From NCBI RefSeq assembly GCF_014695575.1, contig NZ_JACJOO010000076.1:1-61200 (forward strand): 61,200 nucleotides of DNA, read 5' to 3'. Both the position numbers and the translations under genes were made by a program. Positions within the stretch are counted from its first letter, which is position 1, and every line of letters begins with the position of its first letter. This DNA is from Leptolyngbya sp. FACHB-8. Lineage in GTDB: Bacteria; Cyanobacteriota; Cyanobacteriia; Elainellales; Elainellaceae. Below, in pieces: positions 17,783-27,124 of this stretch. The notes under the pieces are model-generated. The model was given only the letters and a program-made list of their open reading frames with translations. It did not search any database and was not told where the DNA came from.

Positions 17783-18922
17783 CTAAAGATATGCCAGAGA
17801 TAAATGAAGCAGATGTCCTACAAAAAGCCTGAGGCGAAGGAATGCAAGAAGTGACGGTGACTGTGCAATATTCAAGGGGAATGTAGCAAACAGCGATGAA
17901 TGAGAAATGGAGCCGCTAGGTGTTGGTTCGCTTGGGTCTGCAACACGGAGCGTCTCAATTTTTCCTTTGGCACTATCTACCTTGGTTGAGTGTTCCCGCT
18001 GTTGCCATATCTGCCACAAGCTAAATAACCCAAGCCGATAAAAACCGGGGCGAATGAGCGGTGTTACGGGTTCGGCCTGAAGCGCTTGGCTTAGCCAGTA
18101 GAGTGTTTTGTGCGGTTTACCATAGGCATAGCATTGATGGGCAAAATAGATATAAAAGCTACTGCAAGACAGGTGAAATAGAAGAGGGGAAAGGGTTGGG
18201 CACTTCTGGCGCACTTGTTCCAGCATGAGCAGGTGAGAACGGGCCATCTGGTCAAAGTCTCCTGACATACTGCTGGATACTTTGCGATAGCCCACCAAAA
18301 CTTCTGGCACAACAGCAAACTGAAAATGTATGGCCAGGCGCAGGTATAAATCCCAATCCTCACAACCCTGGGCATTTTGAGCCTTGAGCTGAGGGTCGTA
18401 GTAACCAACCTGATCTAGACAACGCCGACGGATTAACGTTGCACTGGCATTGGCAATGAAATTATGGCAGAGCAGGGTCTTGAGTACGTTTCCCTGAACC
18501 ATATCGGCATGGATAATCCCCAAGGATTGATCCTGCTCATCGATGTCGATAGACCAGGCATAGGCCACTGCGGTATTGTCTCCCGCGTCCTGGAGCCTTT
18601 CCATCAGTTTTTCGACGGCCTGAGGATGCCATAGGTCATCGGCATCGATGGGAGCAACAAATTCGCCCTGGGCATGGGCGATCGCCAAATTACGTGCCGC
18701 TGCAACCCCTGCATTGGTTTGATGCAGAAGTTGGAGTCGGGAATCCTGGTGGGCGATCGCGGTCACGACCTCTGGAGTCTGATCGGTAGAACCGTCATCA
18801 ACCACCAGGATTTCCAGATTTTGATAGGTTTGGCTTAGCACCGAACGGAGGGTTCGTTCGATCAAGCTGGCTGCATTGTAGGCAGGGATGATTACCGATA
18901 CCAGGGGCTTATCGCTAGACAT
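17783..18922 (-). CDS. Glycosyltransferase family 2
   Basis: 379 aa. N-terminal GT-A domain: PLVSVIIPAYNAASLIERTL (5-24), DDGSTDQT, NAGVAAARN and the metal site PIDADDLWHP. The C-terminal 150 residues are helical with no clear membrane span except a hydrophobic end (FLRLRLFVGHLLHLSLAYL). A cytoplasmic sugar transferase of the same locus. Sugar specificity cannot be read from sequence. Confidence 0.9.
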   Translation of the reverse strand: MSSDKPLVSVIIPAYNAASLIERTLRSVLSQTYQNLEILVVDDGSTDQTPEVVTAIAHQDSRLQLLHQTNAGVAAARNLAIAHAQGEFVAPIDADDLWHPQAVEKLMERLQDAGDNTAVAYAWSIDIDEQDQSLGIIHADMVQGNVLKTLLCHNFIANASATLIRRRCLDQVGYYDPQLKAQNAQGCEDWDLYLRLAIHFQFAVVPEVLVGYRKVSSSMSGDFDQMARSHLLMLEQVRQKCPTLSPLLFHLSCSSFYIYFAHQCYAYGKPHKTLYWLSQALQAEPVTPLIRPGFYRLGLFSLWQIWQQREHSTKVDSAKGKIETLRVADPSEPTPSGSISHSSLFATFPLNIAQSPSLLAFLRLRLFVGHLLHLSLAYL

Positions 18923-19118
18923 CAGCTCGTCCTATGAGTTATTTCAATGTGAGGTCAACCCTCACGTGCACCGTTTCCATGTCTGAAAATCTTGGGGGCT
19001 GATCTTTCAAACATCTCTTTGGCGTTGAAGGAGCTTTAGATAGTTGGATTGATCTTGAGGTAAGGGTGCTTTCTGTAGGTTTCCCACAAAAAAACACCCA
19101 CCCACTCTGTGCTTCGCT

Positions 19119-20576
19119 TTAGCTGTACTGCAACTGTTGGGCGCCCACAGGAACAGCAACCTCTGCTTTAGAACGCTCAAACTCCTCGTAGTAAGAGCGT
19201 TCGGTGTTAACGTCCCATAAGGGATGCTGTTCGCCGATGATATTGCGGGCGGCCAATAGCCCGGTTAGCATCGAATGATCCTGGTTGTTATAGCGGTGCA
19301 TTCCGTTCCGGCCAACGGTCTGCAGGTTCTCAAAACACTCGATATAGTCTTGAATCACTTGCAGGTGCTGGCGATATTCGGCATCGTAAACGGGATATGC
19401 TTTCCGCTGACGAATGACCGTACCGTCCTCGATCGCCATAGAAGGTTGTACCAGACCAAGCCCTCGTGCCTCCTGACTGGCGAGCTTGATCAAGTCAGCA
19501 TCCGAGGTTTCCCAAAGAGCATCCCCCTGGCTACAGAAGTACTCCATCCCTAAACAGGTCTTGCTAGAGTCAGGTACCATTTCAGGGCTCCAGTTTTTGA
19601 AGTTCTGAATGCGTCCTACCTGGAATTTAGGGCTGTGAATGTAGATCCAGTTGTCAGGAAATAAATCTGGAGCATCTACCATGAGGGCCACAATCAGGAA
19701 GTCGCGATATTTTAAGGAGCGTGCTGCATGCATCACCTCTTCGGGTGGGGCCGGATTCATGTATTGCAGTAACTTGCTCACTGGCATACTGGAAACGAAA
19801 TGGTTACCCTCAAACGTCACTGGGCTACCGTTCTGCTCCGCTACAACACGGGTGATTCGGAAACCTTCACGTTCAATGCGTACAACACCTGTATTCAGGT
19901 GAACAGGGTTGCCCTTCTGCTCTAGCAGGGTTTGAAACCGCTCCCACATCATGCCGGGGCCAAGGCGGGGATAAACAAACGATTTAATCAGGGTTTTGGT
20001 ATCGGTGCTGCCAAAGAAGGCATCTGTAATGGCTTTCTTTAAGGACAACCCACGAATTCGCTGGGCGGCCCAATCAGCGCGAATTTGGTCACAGGGAATG
20101 CCCCAAACTTTTTCGGTGTAGGTCTTGAAAAATGTATGGTAAAGCCGCTCACCAAAGCGGTTGATAACCCAAGATTCCAAATCTTCCTCCTGAGGTAGAG
20201 GAGAAACCCGAGATTTAAGATAGCTCAGGACGATAGCCAGGCTATTCCAAAAGCCCAGTTTGAGTAAGGCATCCTTGGGTTCCAGCGGGTAGTTGAAAAA
20301 GACGCCATCGTAATAGATGCGGGAAAGCCGAGGGACTGAGATCATCTCGTCGCCCAGTACTTCCTCCCAGAGTTGTTCAACTTCCTTCACCTTGGTGTAA
20401 AACCGATGACCACCGATGTCAAAGCGGTAACCATTGTAGGTTTCGGTACGGGAGATGCCACCGACGCGATCGCCCTGTTCTAGAACGACAGTCGAATGTC
20501 CGTTTTTAGCCAGCTCATAAGCTGATGTAAGACCTGCAGGGCCTGCACCAATGATTACGGTGGATGGGTGAGTCAT
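19119..20576 (-). CDS. FAD-dependent oxidoreductase / UDP-galactopyranose mutase-like protein
   Basis: 485 aa. The N-terminal dinucleotide motif VIIGAGPAGLTSAYELAKNG (7-26) and the following VVLEQGDRVGGISRT are typical of the flavin amine oxidase/protoporphyrinogen oxidase/UGM superfamily. DIGGHRFYTK and the long ...EKVWGIPCDQI region occur in UGM-like proteins of polysaccharide loci. It could convert a nucleotide sugar between ring forms or oxidise a sugar or lipid carrier. Placement between two glycosyltransferase genes favours a role in sugar supply. It is longer than classical UGM (about 370 aa), so the activity is uncertain. Confidence 0.8.
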   Translation of the reverse strand: MTHPSTVIIGAGPAGLTSAYELAKNGHSTVVLEQGDRVGGISRTETYNGYRFDIGGHRFYTKVKEVEQLWEEVLGDEMISVPRLSRIYYDGVFFNYPLEPKDALLKLGFWNSLAIVLSYLKSRVSPLPQEEDLESWVINRFGERLYHTFFKTYTEKVWGIPCDQIRADWAAQRIRGLSLKKAITDAFFGSTDTKTLIKSFVYPRLGPGMMWERFQTLLEQKGNPVHLNTGVVRIEREGFRITRVVAEQNGSPVTFEGNHFVSSMPVSKLLQYMNPAPPEEVMHAARSLKYRDFLIVALMVDAPDLFPDNWIYIHSPKFQVGRIQNFKNWSPEMVPDSSKTCLGMEYFCSQGDALWETSDADLIKLASQEARGLGLVQPSMAIEDGTVIRQRKAYPVYDAEYRQHLQVIQDYIECFENLQTVGRNGMHRYNNQDHSMLTGLLAARNIIGEQHPLWDVNTERSYYEEFERSKAEVAVPVGAQQLQYS

Positions 20577-20640
20577 GAAAATCTCGTTAGTTCTAAGGGA
20601 CTGAGTAGCTCAGGGATGAACGAAGCATATCGGGGCACAC

Positions 20641-21681
20641 TCAAGCGTCTAAGTTCTCAGAAGCAAGAGTTGGGAAGCTTAGCGTACTCATTAGGGAAGA
20701 TAACCAGTACTGGCAGCAGCCGATGGCAAACCCAAGCCCGCCATAGAGATAGTACAGCCAGTGCATAGGAATCGTTCCTAGCGCGAACTTTAGACCCCGT
20801 TTCCGTTTGAAGAAGCGGTAAACTGAAGCATTAATCCACAACAGCCCTGCCCCTAAAAAGAAGGCAACTAGCAAAGCCAGTTGCCATAGGGGGGAAAGTA
20901 ATAGTGCGGCAACGAACCCGTAAGCCAAAACGACACTGACTCGGCTAGAGGTTTGTAAGTTTAGGTCGTTGTTTAGAGCTTTGTTCTCAAGAATGAGTTG
21001 AGTCCAGGGAAGTGCACGGTAGAAAAAGTCGGCTTTAAGTAGGGTGACCAGGCCCCAGCGCTTCAGATGCTTCACCTGGAGATTTTTGCAAAGTCGAATT
21101 TGGTATCCTGCATTTCTCAAGCGATAGCCCAGATCAATGTCTTCAACACAGGGGCGGCGGAACCGCTCGTCAAAGCCGTTGATAGCAAAGAATGCTTCTC
21201 GTCGAATTGCACCGCAAGCTCCCCAGAAGGTCGATGCATTTTCATCAGAGATTTGATGCGTGTAATGGTGAAAGAGGTTGCGATATTGAGAAAGAAAATC
21301 AGGGCACCCAGGCGCATCATCATAAGACCCAATCACGGCGGACAAGTCCGAAGAGCGGAGAAATAGAGTCTGAATTGTGTCGATGACGTTGGGCGCGATT
21401 TGCACGTCGGCATCGACAAAAAATAAGATATCGCCACTGGATATCTTGGCTCCATAATTCCGTGCAACTGCTGGCCCCCGATTAGTGGGTAGATTCACAA
21501 CTCTAAAGCCATGCTGTTTGGCAACGTAAGTTGATGCATCATCCTGTCCATCTACTACAACAATTACCTCAAGGGGAGCCGGACAAGCAGTCTTTAGGGC
21601 ATTGCAGCAGTTAAGAAAAGCTTCCCCTCCGTTGTACACCGGAACAATGACAGAAACCGAAGGGATATTGGACAGGCTCAT
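20641..21681 (-). CDS. Glycosyltransferase family 2 with C-terminal membrane segments
   Basis: 346 aa. GT-A motifs: SVSVIVPVYNGGEAFLNCC (8-26), VDGQDDAS, NRGPAVARNYGA, and FFVDADVQIAP; then GFDERFRRPCVEDIDLGYRL, the acceptor/ED motif of polysaccharide GT2 enzymes. Two hydrophobic segments lie near residues 250-285, and another near 310-330. It is the first gene of the minus-strand polysaccharide block; its promoter should lie in the 820-base AT-rich space upstream. Confidence 0.9.
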   Translation of the reverse strand: MSLSNIPSVSVIVPVYNGGEAFLNCCNALKTACPAPLEVIVVVDGQDDASTYVAKQHGFRVVNLPTNRGPAVARNYGAKISSGDILFFVDADVQIAPNVIDTIQTLFLRSSDLSAVIGSYDDAPGCPDFLSQYRNLFHHYTHQISDENASTFWGACGAIRREAFFAINGFDERFRRPCVEDIDLGYRLRNAGYQIRLCKNLQVKHLKRWGLVTLLKADFFYRALPWTQLILENKALNNDLNLQTSSRVSVVLAYGFVAALLLSPLWQLALLVAFFLGAGLLWINASVYRFFKRKRGLKFALGTIPMHWLYYLYGGLGFAIGCCQYWLSSLMSTLSFPTLASENLDA

Positions 21682-22501
21682 AGCGATTTCCTTGGGAACA
21701 AACAGGGATTAGATGAGTCTAAGGAAGTGAATTTGGTTTAGAGATTGTCGAGTTTAAGGAGTGAAGTAAGACGCCTTTAGAAAACCTATTCTTCTAACCT
21801 TGAGCTGGAATTTCCCTAGTTAAAAAGCAATTTTGGCTAGAGGAGTTACGCTTGAATCGAAACTCATGAAAATTGCAGCAGAAGGTTTTTTGACGAGGTT
21901 TCTGTCTCCCTCAGAACCAATATTTCAGCCTCTTGTTAGAGATTATGGCCTTTCTTTTGGTCAGGTACCCTTGGGATTCCAGCGGTTTCACCAATATTTC
22001 ATGCGCCGGCTCTAACTATAAAGACTTCATCACGAATAATCCTTTTATTCGTCTTAACTGTACAGATTCGATTATTTGGCTGCTGGATAATTTAACTCCC
22101 TAAAAGCTATAGAAAAAAGTTTGTTGACAATTGTTCTCCTAGTAATCTCTCTGAATTGGAAAATTATTTGAAGGTAAGGTAAATTAAATTCGTGAAATTA
22201 CGGAGGAAATTGAAGTGAAAAAATGATTCAAAATTTCTTGTTGATGACTTCTTTATGTAAAAGAATCTTTCCTTGCAATCCCTTCACAATTAGGCGCATT
22301 CTTGCTAGAAATAGCGTTATATGGTCAATGAAGTTAGAGGAAATCGTCACTTTTTAAAGGCCTAGAAAAATGGCTTGAGCTTGTGAGGGGGCTTGTAATC
22401 TGTGATGCCGATTACCGTCGCACCTACCTTAAAGTTCCCACAACTCAAAAAGGTGTTTTCATTAACTTCAAATAAAATTTTATTTGTTCGAGGATTTATC
22501 T
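21682..22501. other. AT-rich intergenic region between the polysaccharide locus and patatin gene
   Basis: About 820 bases with no supported gene. The only ORF of note (21833-22015, +, 60 codons) has no ribosome site or family match. Unlike most other spacers here it contains no long palindrome. Divergent promoters for the glycosyltransferase gene (-) and patatin gene (+) must lie in it. The local drop in GC could mark an old insertion or a regulatory region. Confidence 0.4.
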
Positions 22502-23596
22502 ATGCCTATTTGGGACCCGGTAAAAACCCGTGCGAAGGCAGAGCTCTCCCTGACGGATGCTGAGCGTAGCGCAATTTTGGCGAAGCTGCCTCAACGGGAG
22601 GATGGTACGTACTGTGCGGATGCGATTTTTGAGGGGGGAGGTGTTAAAGGAACGGCTTTCCTGGGGGCGCTACGTTGTTTTAACGATGTTGGGATTCAGT
22701 GGAAAAAAGTTGCAGGCACATCAGCAGGAGCTATCACGGCCACTCTGGTCGTGGCTGATCTGGGCATTGATACCTTAGAGCAAATCATCGGCGGGTTGGA
22801 TTATCTGGCGGCCTTTCTACCGCAGAAAACCAGTCCCTTTATTCTGAATGGAGACCCCAAGGATGATTTGGATAAGCCCATAGGCATGATCCTGGGCCTG
22901 CTAACCAACCAGAAACTTGGGCAGTATTCGACTGACCCCTTCAAGCGGTGGTTGCAGGACGTATTAGGCGATCGCCTCCGTACCTTTAAAGACATTGCCT
23001 GGCGGGATGGCCGTGCCCTGAAGGTGGTGGTTTCGGATATTAGTCTGGGGGAAATGCTGGTGCTTCCAGATGACTTGAACCGGCGTATCCAGGGGTATCG
23101 GGTTCAGGATGGCCTGGATCGATCGCTAGAGTTTGAGGTTGCCGAGGCAGTACGCTTATCCATGAGTATTCCCTTCTTCTTCACCCCCGGCAAATTGGGT
23201 GATAGCACCATTGTGGATGGTGGCATTCTCAGTAACTTTCCCCTTTGGCTTTTTGACGTCACCTCCCCCAACCAGCCCCCCCGTTGGCCGACCTTTGGGC
23301 TACGGCTCTCAGAGGATGGGCAACGGCAAAAAATTGGCAATGCTATCGATATCTTCTCGGCCCTTCTACAAACGGCGATGAAGGCGAGCGATCGCTATCA
23401 CCTGCAACGCAATGGGCAGGGGCGTGTCATCCACATCAATACAGAAGGCGTCAGTGCCACCGAATTCAACCTCAGCAATGAGACAAAAGACTACCTTTAT
23501 ATAAACGGTTATCGAGATACCAAAAAATTTCTACTGGAGGAGTGGTCTTGGGATAGGCACCTGAAGTTGCGCGGGTATGATCTGGCGTCTATCTAA
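22502..23596 (+). CDS. Patatin-like phospholipase
   Basis: 364 aa from the ATG at 22502, which has GAGG 8-9 bases upstream; a TTG at 22484 is the alternative. Oxyanion loop GGGVKG (45-50), nucleophile elbow GTSAG (S74) and catalytic D239 in VDGGILSNFP form the Ser-Asp dyad of patatins. It should hydrolyse acyl esters of membrane lipids in the cytoplasm or at the membrane. The N-terminal 40 residues are polar with no signal peptide. Confidence 0.9.
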   Translation: MPIWDPVKTRAKAELSLTDAERSAILAKLPQREDGTYCADAIFEGGGVKGTAFLGALRCFNDVGIQWKKVAGTSAGAITATLVVADLGIDTLEQIIGGLDYLAAFLPQKTSPFILNGDPKDDLDKPIGMILGLLTNQKLGQYSTDPFKRWLQDVLGDRLRTFKDIAWRDGRALKVVVSDISLGEMLVLPDDLNRRIQGYRVQDGLDRSLEFEVAEAVRLSMSIPFFFTPGKLGDSTIVDGGILSNFPLWLFDVTSPNQPPRWPTFGLRLSEDGQRQKIGNAIDIFSALLQTAMKASDRYHLQRNGQGRVIHINTEGVSATEFNLSNETKDYLYINGYRDTKKFLLEEWSWDRHLKLRGYDLASI

Positions 23597-23721
23597 AGGG
23601 GCTGAATCTTTTTTCAAGAAAAATCCATTTCTCTGCCCTGATCCCCTTGCAAACTGCGCAGTCGCGTACCACACTGTTGGTGAAACTGATAAGCGTTTAA
23701 TAGACGGTTAAGGGGGCGCTG

Positions 23722-25011
23722 GTGAAAAGAGTTTTAGCCATTATTCTAGGAGGCGGTGCAGGTACCCGCCTGTATCCCCTCACAAAATTGCGGGCCAAAC
23801 CGGCAGTACCGTTGGCGGGTAAGTATCGGCTGATCGATGTGCCTGTGAGCAACTGTATTAATTCTGATATTTTCAAAATCTACGTTCTGACGCAGTTTAA
23901 CTCAGCGTCGTTGAACCGCCATATTTCTCGCACCTACAATTTCTCCAACTTTCATGAAGGATTTGTCGAGGTGCTGGCGGCTCAACAAACTCCCGAGAAC
24001 CCCAATTGGTTTCAGGGTACTGCGGACGCTGTACGCCAGTACATCTGGTTGTTCCAAGAGTTCGATGTGGATGAGTACCTGATTCTCTCCGGTGACCACC
24101 TTTACCGGATGGACTACTGCCATTTCATCGAACACCACCGCTCAACTAACGCCGATATCACCCTTTCAGTGATTCCGATTGATGAGCAGCGGGCGTCTGA
24201 TTTCGGTTTAATGAAGATTGATAATAATGGACGCGTCATAGACTTCAGCGAAAAACCCAAAGGGGAAGCCCTGAAGCAGATGCAGGTGGATACCACCGTC
24301 CTGGGGCTGAATCCTGAAGATGCGAAACAAAGCCCTTACATCGCGTCCATGGGTATCTATGTTTTCAAGCGCGATGCGCTGGTGGATTTGTTGAAGAAGA
24401 TGCCAGAGCATACGGACTTTGGTAAGGAAGTCATCCCCAATTCCGCAAAAGATTACAACCTTCAGGCCTACCTGTTTAACGACTACTGGGAAGACATCGG
24501 GACGATCCAGGCTTTCTATGACGCAAACCTGGCTCTCACCCGGCAGCCACAGCCGCCTTTCAGCTTTTACGATGAAGAAGCTCCTATCTACACCCGGGGT
24601 CGCTCTCTGCCTCCCAGCAAACTGTTGAATTGCGAAATTACCGAATCGATGATCGGCGAAGGCTGCATCATTAAGGATTGCCAGATTCGCCACTCTATTC
24701 TCGGTATTCGCTCTCGGGTTGAAGCGGGTAGCATTATTGAAGACACGCTGATTATGGGGGCCGACTTCTATCAGCCTCTAGTGGAACGTCAAACTGTCCA
24801 GAACACGGGTAAGCCTCCGATGGGTATTGGCTCTAACACCGTGATTCGTAAGGCCATCATTGATAAGAACGCCTGTATCGGCTCGGATGTTCAGATCATC
24901 AACAAGGATCACGTTGAAGAAGCGGATCGTGAAGCTCAAGGCTTCTATATTCGCAGCGGCATCGTTGTTGTTCCGAAGAACGCCTGCATCCCAGACGGGA
25001 CAATTATCTAG
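23722..25011 (+). CDS. glgC: Glucose-1-phosphate adenylyltransferase (ADP-glucose pyrophosphorylase)
   Basis: 429 aa, GTG start at 23722 behind a G-rich site. The N-terminus has [21 protein letters not shown], and later [15 protein letters not shown] and GIYVFKRD. The C-terminal beta-helix repeats (about 300-429) with [11 protein letters not shown] end in [18 protein letters not shown], as in cyanobacterial enzymes. It makes ADP-glucose for glycogen and is allosterically controlled by 3-phosphoglycerate and phosphate; the C-terminal lysine region that binds activator is kept. The next gene starts at the first base after its stop codon. Confidence 0.98.
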   Translation: MKRVLAIILGGGAGTRLYPLTKLRAKPAVPLAGKYRLIDVPVSNCINSDIFKIYVLTQFNSASLNRHISRTYNFSNFHEGFVEVLAAQQTPENPNWFQGTADAVRQYIWLFQEFDVDEYLILSGDHLYRMDYCHFIEHHRSTNADITLSVIPIDEQRASDFGLMKIDNNGRVIDFSEKPKGEALKQMQVDTTVLGLNPEDAKQSPYIASMGIYVFKRDALVDLLKKMPEHTDFGKEVIPNSAKDYNLQAYLFNDYWEDIGTIQAFYDANLALTRQPQPPFSFYDEEAPIYTRGRSLPPSKLLNCEITESMIGEGCIIKDCQIRHSILGIRSRVEAGSIIEDTLIMGADFYQPLVERQTVQNTGKPPMGIGSNTVIRKAIIDKNACIGSDVQIINKDHVEEADREAQGFYIRSGIVVVPKNACIPDGTII

Positions 25012-25509
25012 TTGGCGCAACTGTTGATCATGATTGGGTTGCCAGGTAGTGGAAAGTCTACCCTGGCAGCCCAATTTGCTTTAGAAGGTTGGACATGGGT
25101 TTCGACCGATCGCATCCGAGCTCAACTTTATGGTGACGAGGCCATTCAGGGAAATTGGGCGCAGGTATGGGGGGAGGTGCAACGAGAATTGCGGGCGATC
25201 GCCCAACTCCCCCACGGCAAAGCCCTCTACGATGCGACGAATGTTGTCCGTCGCCCACGACGTCAGTTGATTGCCCTGGCTCGTAGCTGGGGTTTCAGGC
25301 GGGTCACGGCCTGTTGGTTGGATGTGCCGTTGGAGGTTTGTTTGGAGCGAAATCAGAGGCGATCGCGTCAAGTCCCAGTTGATGTCATTTGCCGCATGCA
25401 TCGACGGCTAGAAGGGGGAAGGCCCAGTTTAGAAGAGGGGTTGGATGCGTTAATTACAGTAGATTTTATGCCCACTCAATGCACGGATAGCCTGACGTCA
25501 TCTGATTAA
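25012..25509 (+). CDS. P-loop kinase-like ATP-binding protein
   Basis: 165 aa. Walker A GLPGSGKST (9-17) in the first strand-loop-helix, then VSTDRIR, LYDATNVVRRPRR and CLERNQRR, a layout like the zeta-toxin/T4 polynucleotide kinase group. The TTG at 25012 directly follows the glgC stop, so it is translationally coupled; an ATG at 25030 would cut the first beta strand. Substrate unknown. A family B repeat is inserted exactly at its stop codon: the last two bases of TAA are element sequence. Removing the element restores GAT TAG, so protein length is unchanged. Confidence 0.8.
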   Translation: MAQLLIMIGLPGSGKSTLAAQFALEGWTWVSTDRIRAQLYGDEAIQGNWAQVWGEVQRELRAIAQLPHGKALYDATNVVRRPRRQLIALARSWGFRRVTACWLDVPLEVCLERNQRRSRQVPVDVICRMHRRLEGGRPSLEEGLDALITVDFMPTQCTDSLTSSD

Positions 25510-25631
25510 CCTCAATTTGGGATAAGCTCAAAAGCCCATTTTGTAGTGTGTGAAGCACACTACAAAATGGGCTTTTTCGAGGGGCGCGCTTTGCGCGCCC
25601 CTCGAAAAAGCCCTTAACCCGAACTCAGGTT
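25508..25631. mobile_element. Family B two-hairpin element (124 bp) with 4-bp target duplication GATT
   Basis: Ends AACCTCAATTTGGGATAAG and the reverse complement of AACCTGAGTTCGGGTTAAG form the terminal inverted repeats. Inside are two perfect hairpins: 25531-25550/25556-25575 (20 bp) and 25569-25589/25593-25613 (21 bp), which share a GGG segment and so compete. GATT at 25504-25507 and 25632-25635 flanks it. The copy is intact and likely young. Confidence 0.85.
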
Positions 25632-25636
25632 GATTA

Positions 25637-25693
25637 GGAGAGTTTATTTTTGAAAAGCTGGGCGGAGCCCAGCTTTTCAAAAATAAACTCTCC
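25637..25693. terminator. Perfect 27-bp palindrome
   Basis: Arms 25637-25663 and 25667-25693 pair exactly around GGA. The central GTTTATTTTTGAAAAGC is shared with 129-183. It sits between the kinase gene (+) and the DUF1611 gene (-), just past the B element. Confidence 0.8.
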
Positions 25694-25729
25694 TCGCTCT
25701 AAGCGCTTAGCGCGATCAAGTCAGCCTCT

Positions 25730-26767
25730 TTACAGGATGGCTTTCAGTAGAGGGGCCGCTCCATATCGAATGACGTCTGTACAGGGGAGACCGATTTCTG
25801 CTTGGGTTTGAGCGATCGCCTTCTGAGCGGTTTCATCATCTAAGTGGAATGTATTCAGGGCAATTCCTACAACTTTTGTGGGGGCGAATGTGCCCCCGGC
25901 AGCGGCGATAGTTTCGTAGACTTGAATGGCCGCTGGCAAGGAGGGGATTTGGAAGTCTGGAAAACTGTGGATGTGGGTTTGTCCGGCGCGGTGTACCAGG
26001 ATGAGGTGAGTGGGTTGGCTCCCGCGTATCAAAGGGAGGGTGGCCGTGGAGGCAGGGTTCATGAAGGAACCCTGGCCCTCAATATGTAAAATGTCGTGCT
26101 CATGACCATACTTCATCACCATCTGCTCGACGGCTCCAGCGGCATAATCAACGCGCACTGCATCGAGAGGAATGCCATCCTCTCCCAACATAAGCCCAGT
26201 CTGCCCGGTGGCAATGAAGCGCGATCGCATCCCCTGTTCTGAGCAAGCCCGATGTAGCTCCAGGCTGGTGGACATCTTGCCCACACTCATATCAGTACCT
26301 ACGGTGAGAACGCGGCGGCAGGGGAGCGATCGCGCCTTGCCACTGCCAACCGTCAGCCCCGTGGGCTCCTGGCGCACGTCCCAGATCCAGCGATCCGGTT
26401 GAAGGGCAGCTTTCAGATCCGGTTCCTGGGCCATACGAGTATGCAGGCCGTTGACGATGGAGAGCCCTGCCTCCAGCGCTTGCTTTAATTCTGCACGCCA
26501 GGCGTCGGGTAGTGCGCCACCTGAGGGCGCAATGCCAATACTGAGTACGGTGGGGCCGTAGGCGAGGGCATCTGCGACAGACGCGACGATAGGTATAGGG
26601 CGATCAATGCCAGTTAATTGAGTCAAGTCTTCCCCGGCACAGTCTTGATCAATAACAGCCACGATGGGGAGGTTGCTATAGCGAAGTAATGAGATTCCAG
26701 TTTTCCCCCGGTTGGTCGTGGTGCCCCCATGGAGCAAAATGGCTACGCGATCGCCAGAACTGAGCAT
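25730..26767 (-). CDS. DUF1611 (DgcN-like) family protein
   Basis: 345 aa. The N-terminal Rossmann-like domain (about 1-130) carries LLHGGT and SIGIAPSGGALP; the C-terminal P-loop-like domain has VGTDMSVGKMSTSLEL (about 156-171), HIEGQGSFMNP and the HxxHxxxD region HIHSFPDFQIPSLP. This is the DUF1611 family, which includes DgcN, an N-acetyltransferase of D-amino acids, and other members paired with dipeptide epimerases. No epimerase gene is adjacent here, so substrate is open. Monocistronic, between palindromes on both sides. Confidence 0.88.
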   Translation of the reverse strand: MLSSGDRVAILLHGGTTTNRGKTGISLLRYSNLPIVAVIDQDCAGEDLTQLTGIDRPIPIVASVADALAYGPTVLSIGIAPSGGALPDAWRAELKQALEAGLSIVNGLHTRMAQEPDLKAALQPDRWIWDVRQEPTGLTVGSGKARSLPCRRVLTVGTDMSVGKMSTSLELHRACSEQGMRSRFIATGQTGLMLGEDGIPLDAVRVDYAAGAVEQMVMKYGHEHDILHIEGQGSFMNPASTATLPLIRGSQPTHLILVHRAGQTHIHSFPDFQIPSLPAAIQVYETIAAAGGTFAPTKVVGIALNTFHLDDETAQKAIAQTQAEIGLPCTDVIRYGAAPLLKAIL

Positions 26768-26864
26768 AAGTTTCCCTGAGCGTCTTTTCTGATTTAGATT
26801 AGCGAATCCTTAGAAGTGATTTTGTAAAAGGGCTGGAATTTTGTGTACCCTATGCACGCAAAAT

Positions 26865-27124
26865 CAGCAATTCTCATTATGAGCTTCAAAGCCGAGAGTT
26901 TGCGCCCGTCGGGCGCGAACTCTCGGCTTTGAAGCCTGAAAATAGCCCGCAGAAGGCGGGCTATTTTCAGGCTTCAATTCAAAAACGTCAGTTCGGGATA
27001 AGCCGAACCACCCATTATTGCGTGCGCGTCGCGCACGCAATAATGGGCTTTTTCGAGTGCCGCGCTTCGCGCGGCACTCGAAAAAGCCCTTAACCCGAAC
27101 TGAGGTTCAAAATGAGAATTGCTG
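26865..27124. mobile_element. Family A element, itself interrupted by a family B element
   Basis: Ends CAGCAATTCTCA (26865-26876) and TGAGAATTGCTG (27113-27124) are the A terminal repeats. The orientation is opposite to the copies at 37579, 50567 and 59134. Inner hairpins are at about 26883-26936 (one G-T pair) and 26934-26950/26956-26972 (17 bp perfect). The flanking repeats are ACGCAAAAT (26856-26864) and ACGCAAAGT (27125-27133), 8 of 9 identical. The B insertion is at 26984-27107. Confidence 0.85.
26984..27107. mobile_element. Family B element (124 bp) inserted in the family A element, target CAAA
   Basis: Ends AACGTCAGTTCGGGATAAG and CTTAACCCGAACTGAGGTT. Two perfect internal hairpins: one with CCCATTATTGCGTGCG as left arm (about 27011-27047), one with CTTTTTCGAGTGCCGCGC (about 27048-27088). 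CAAA at 26980-26983 and 27108-27111 is the target duplication. Deleting the element plus one CAAA restores the uninterrupted A sequence ATTCAAAATGAG seen in other copies. Confidence 0.9.

Noticed and set aside
21833-22015. 60-codon plus-strand frame in the AT-rich spacer
   Set aside because: Non-ATG start, no ribosome site and no known family.
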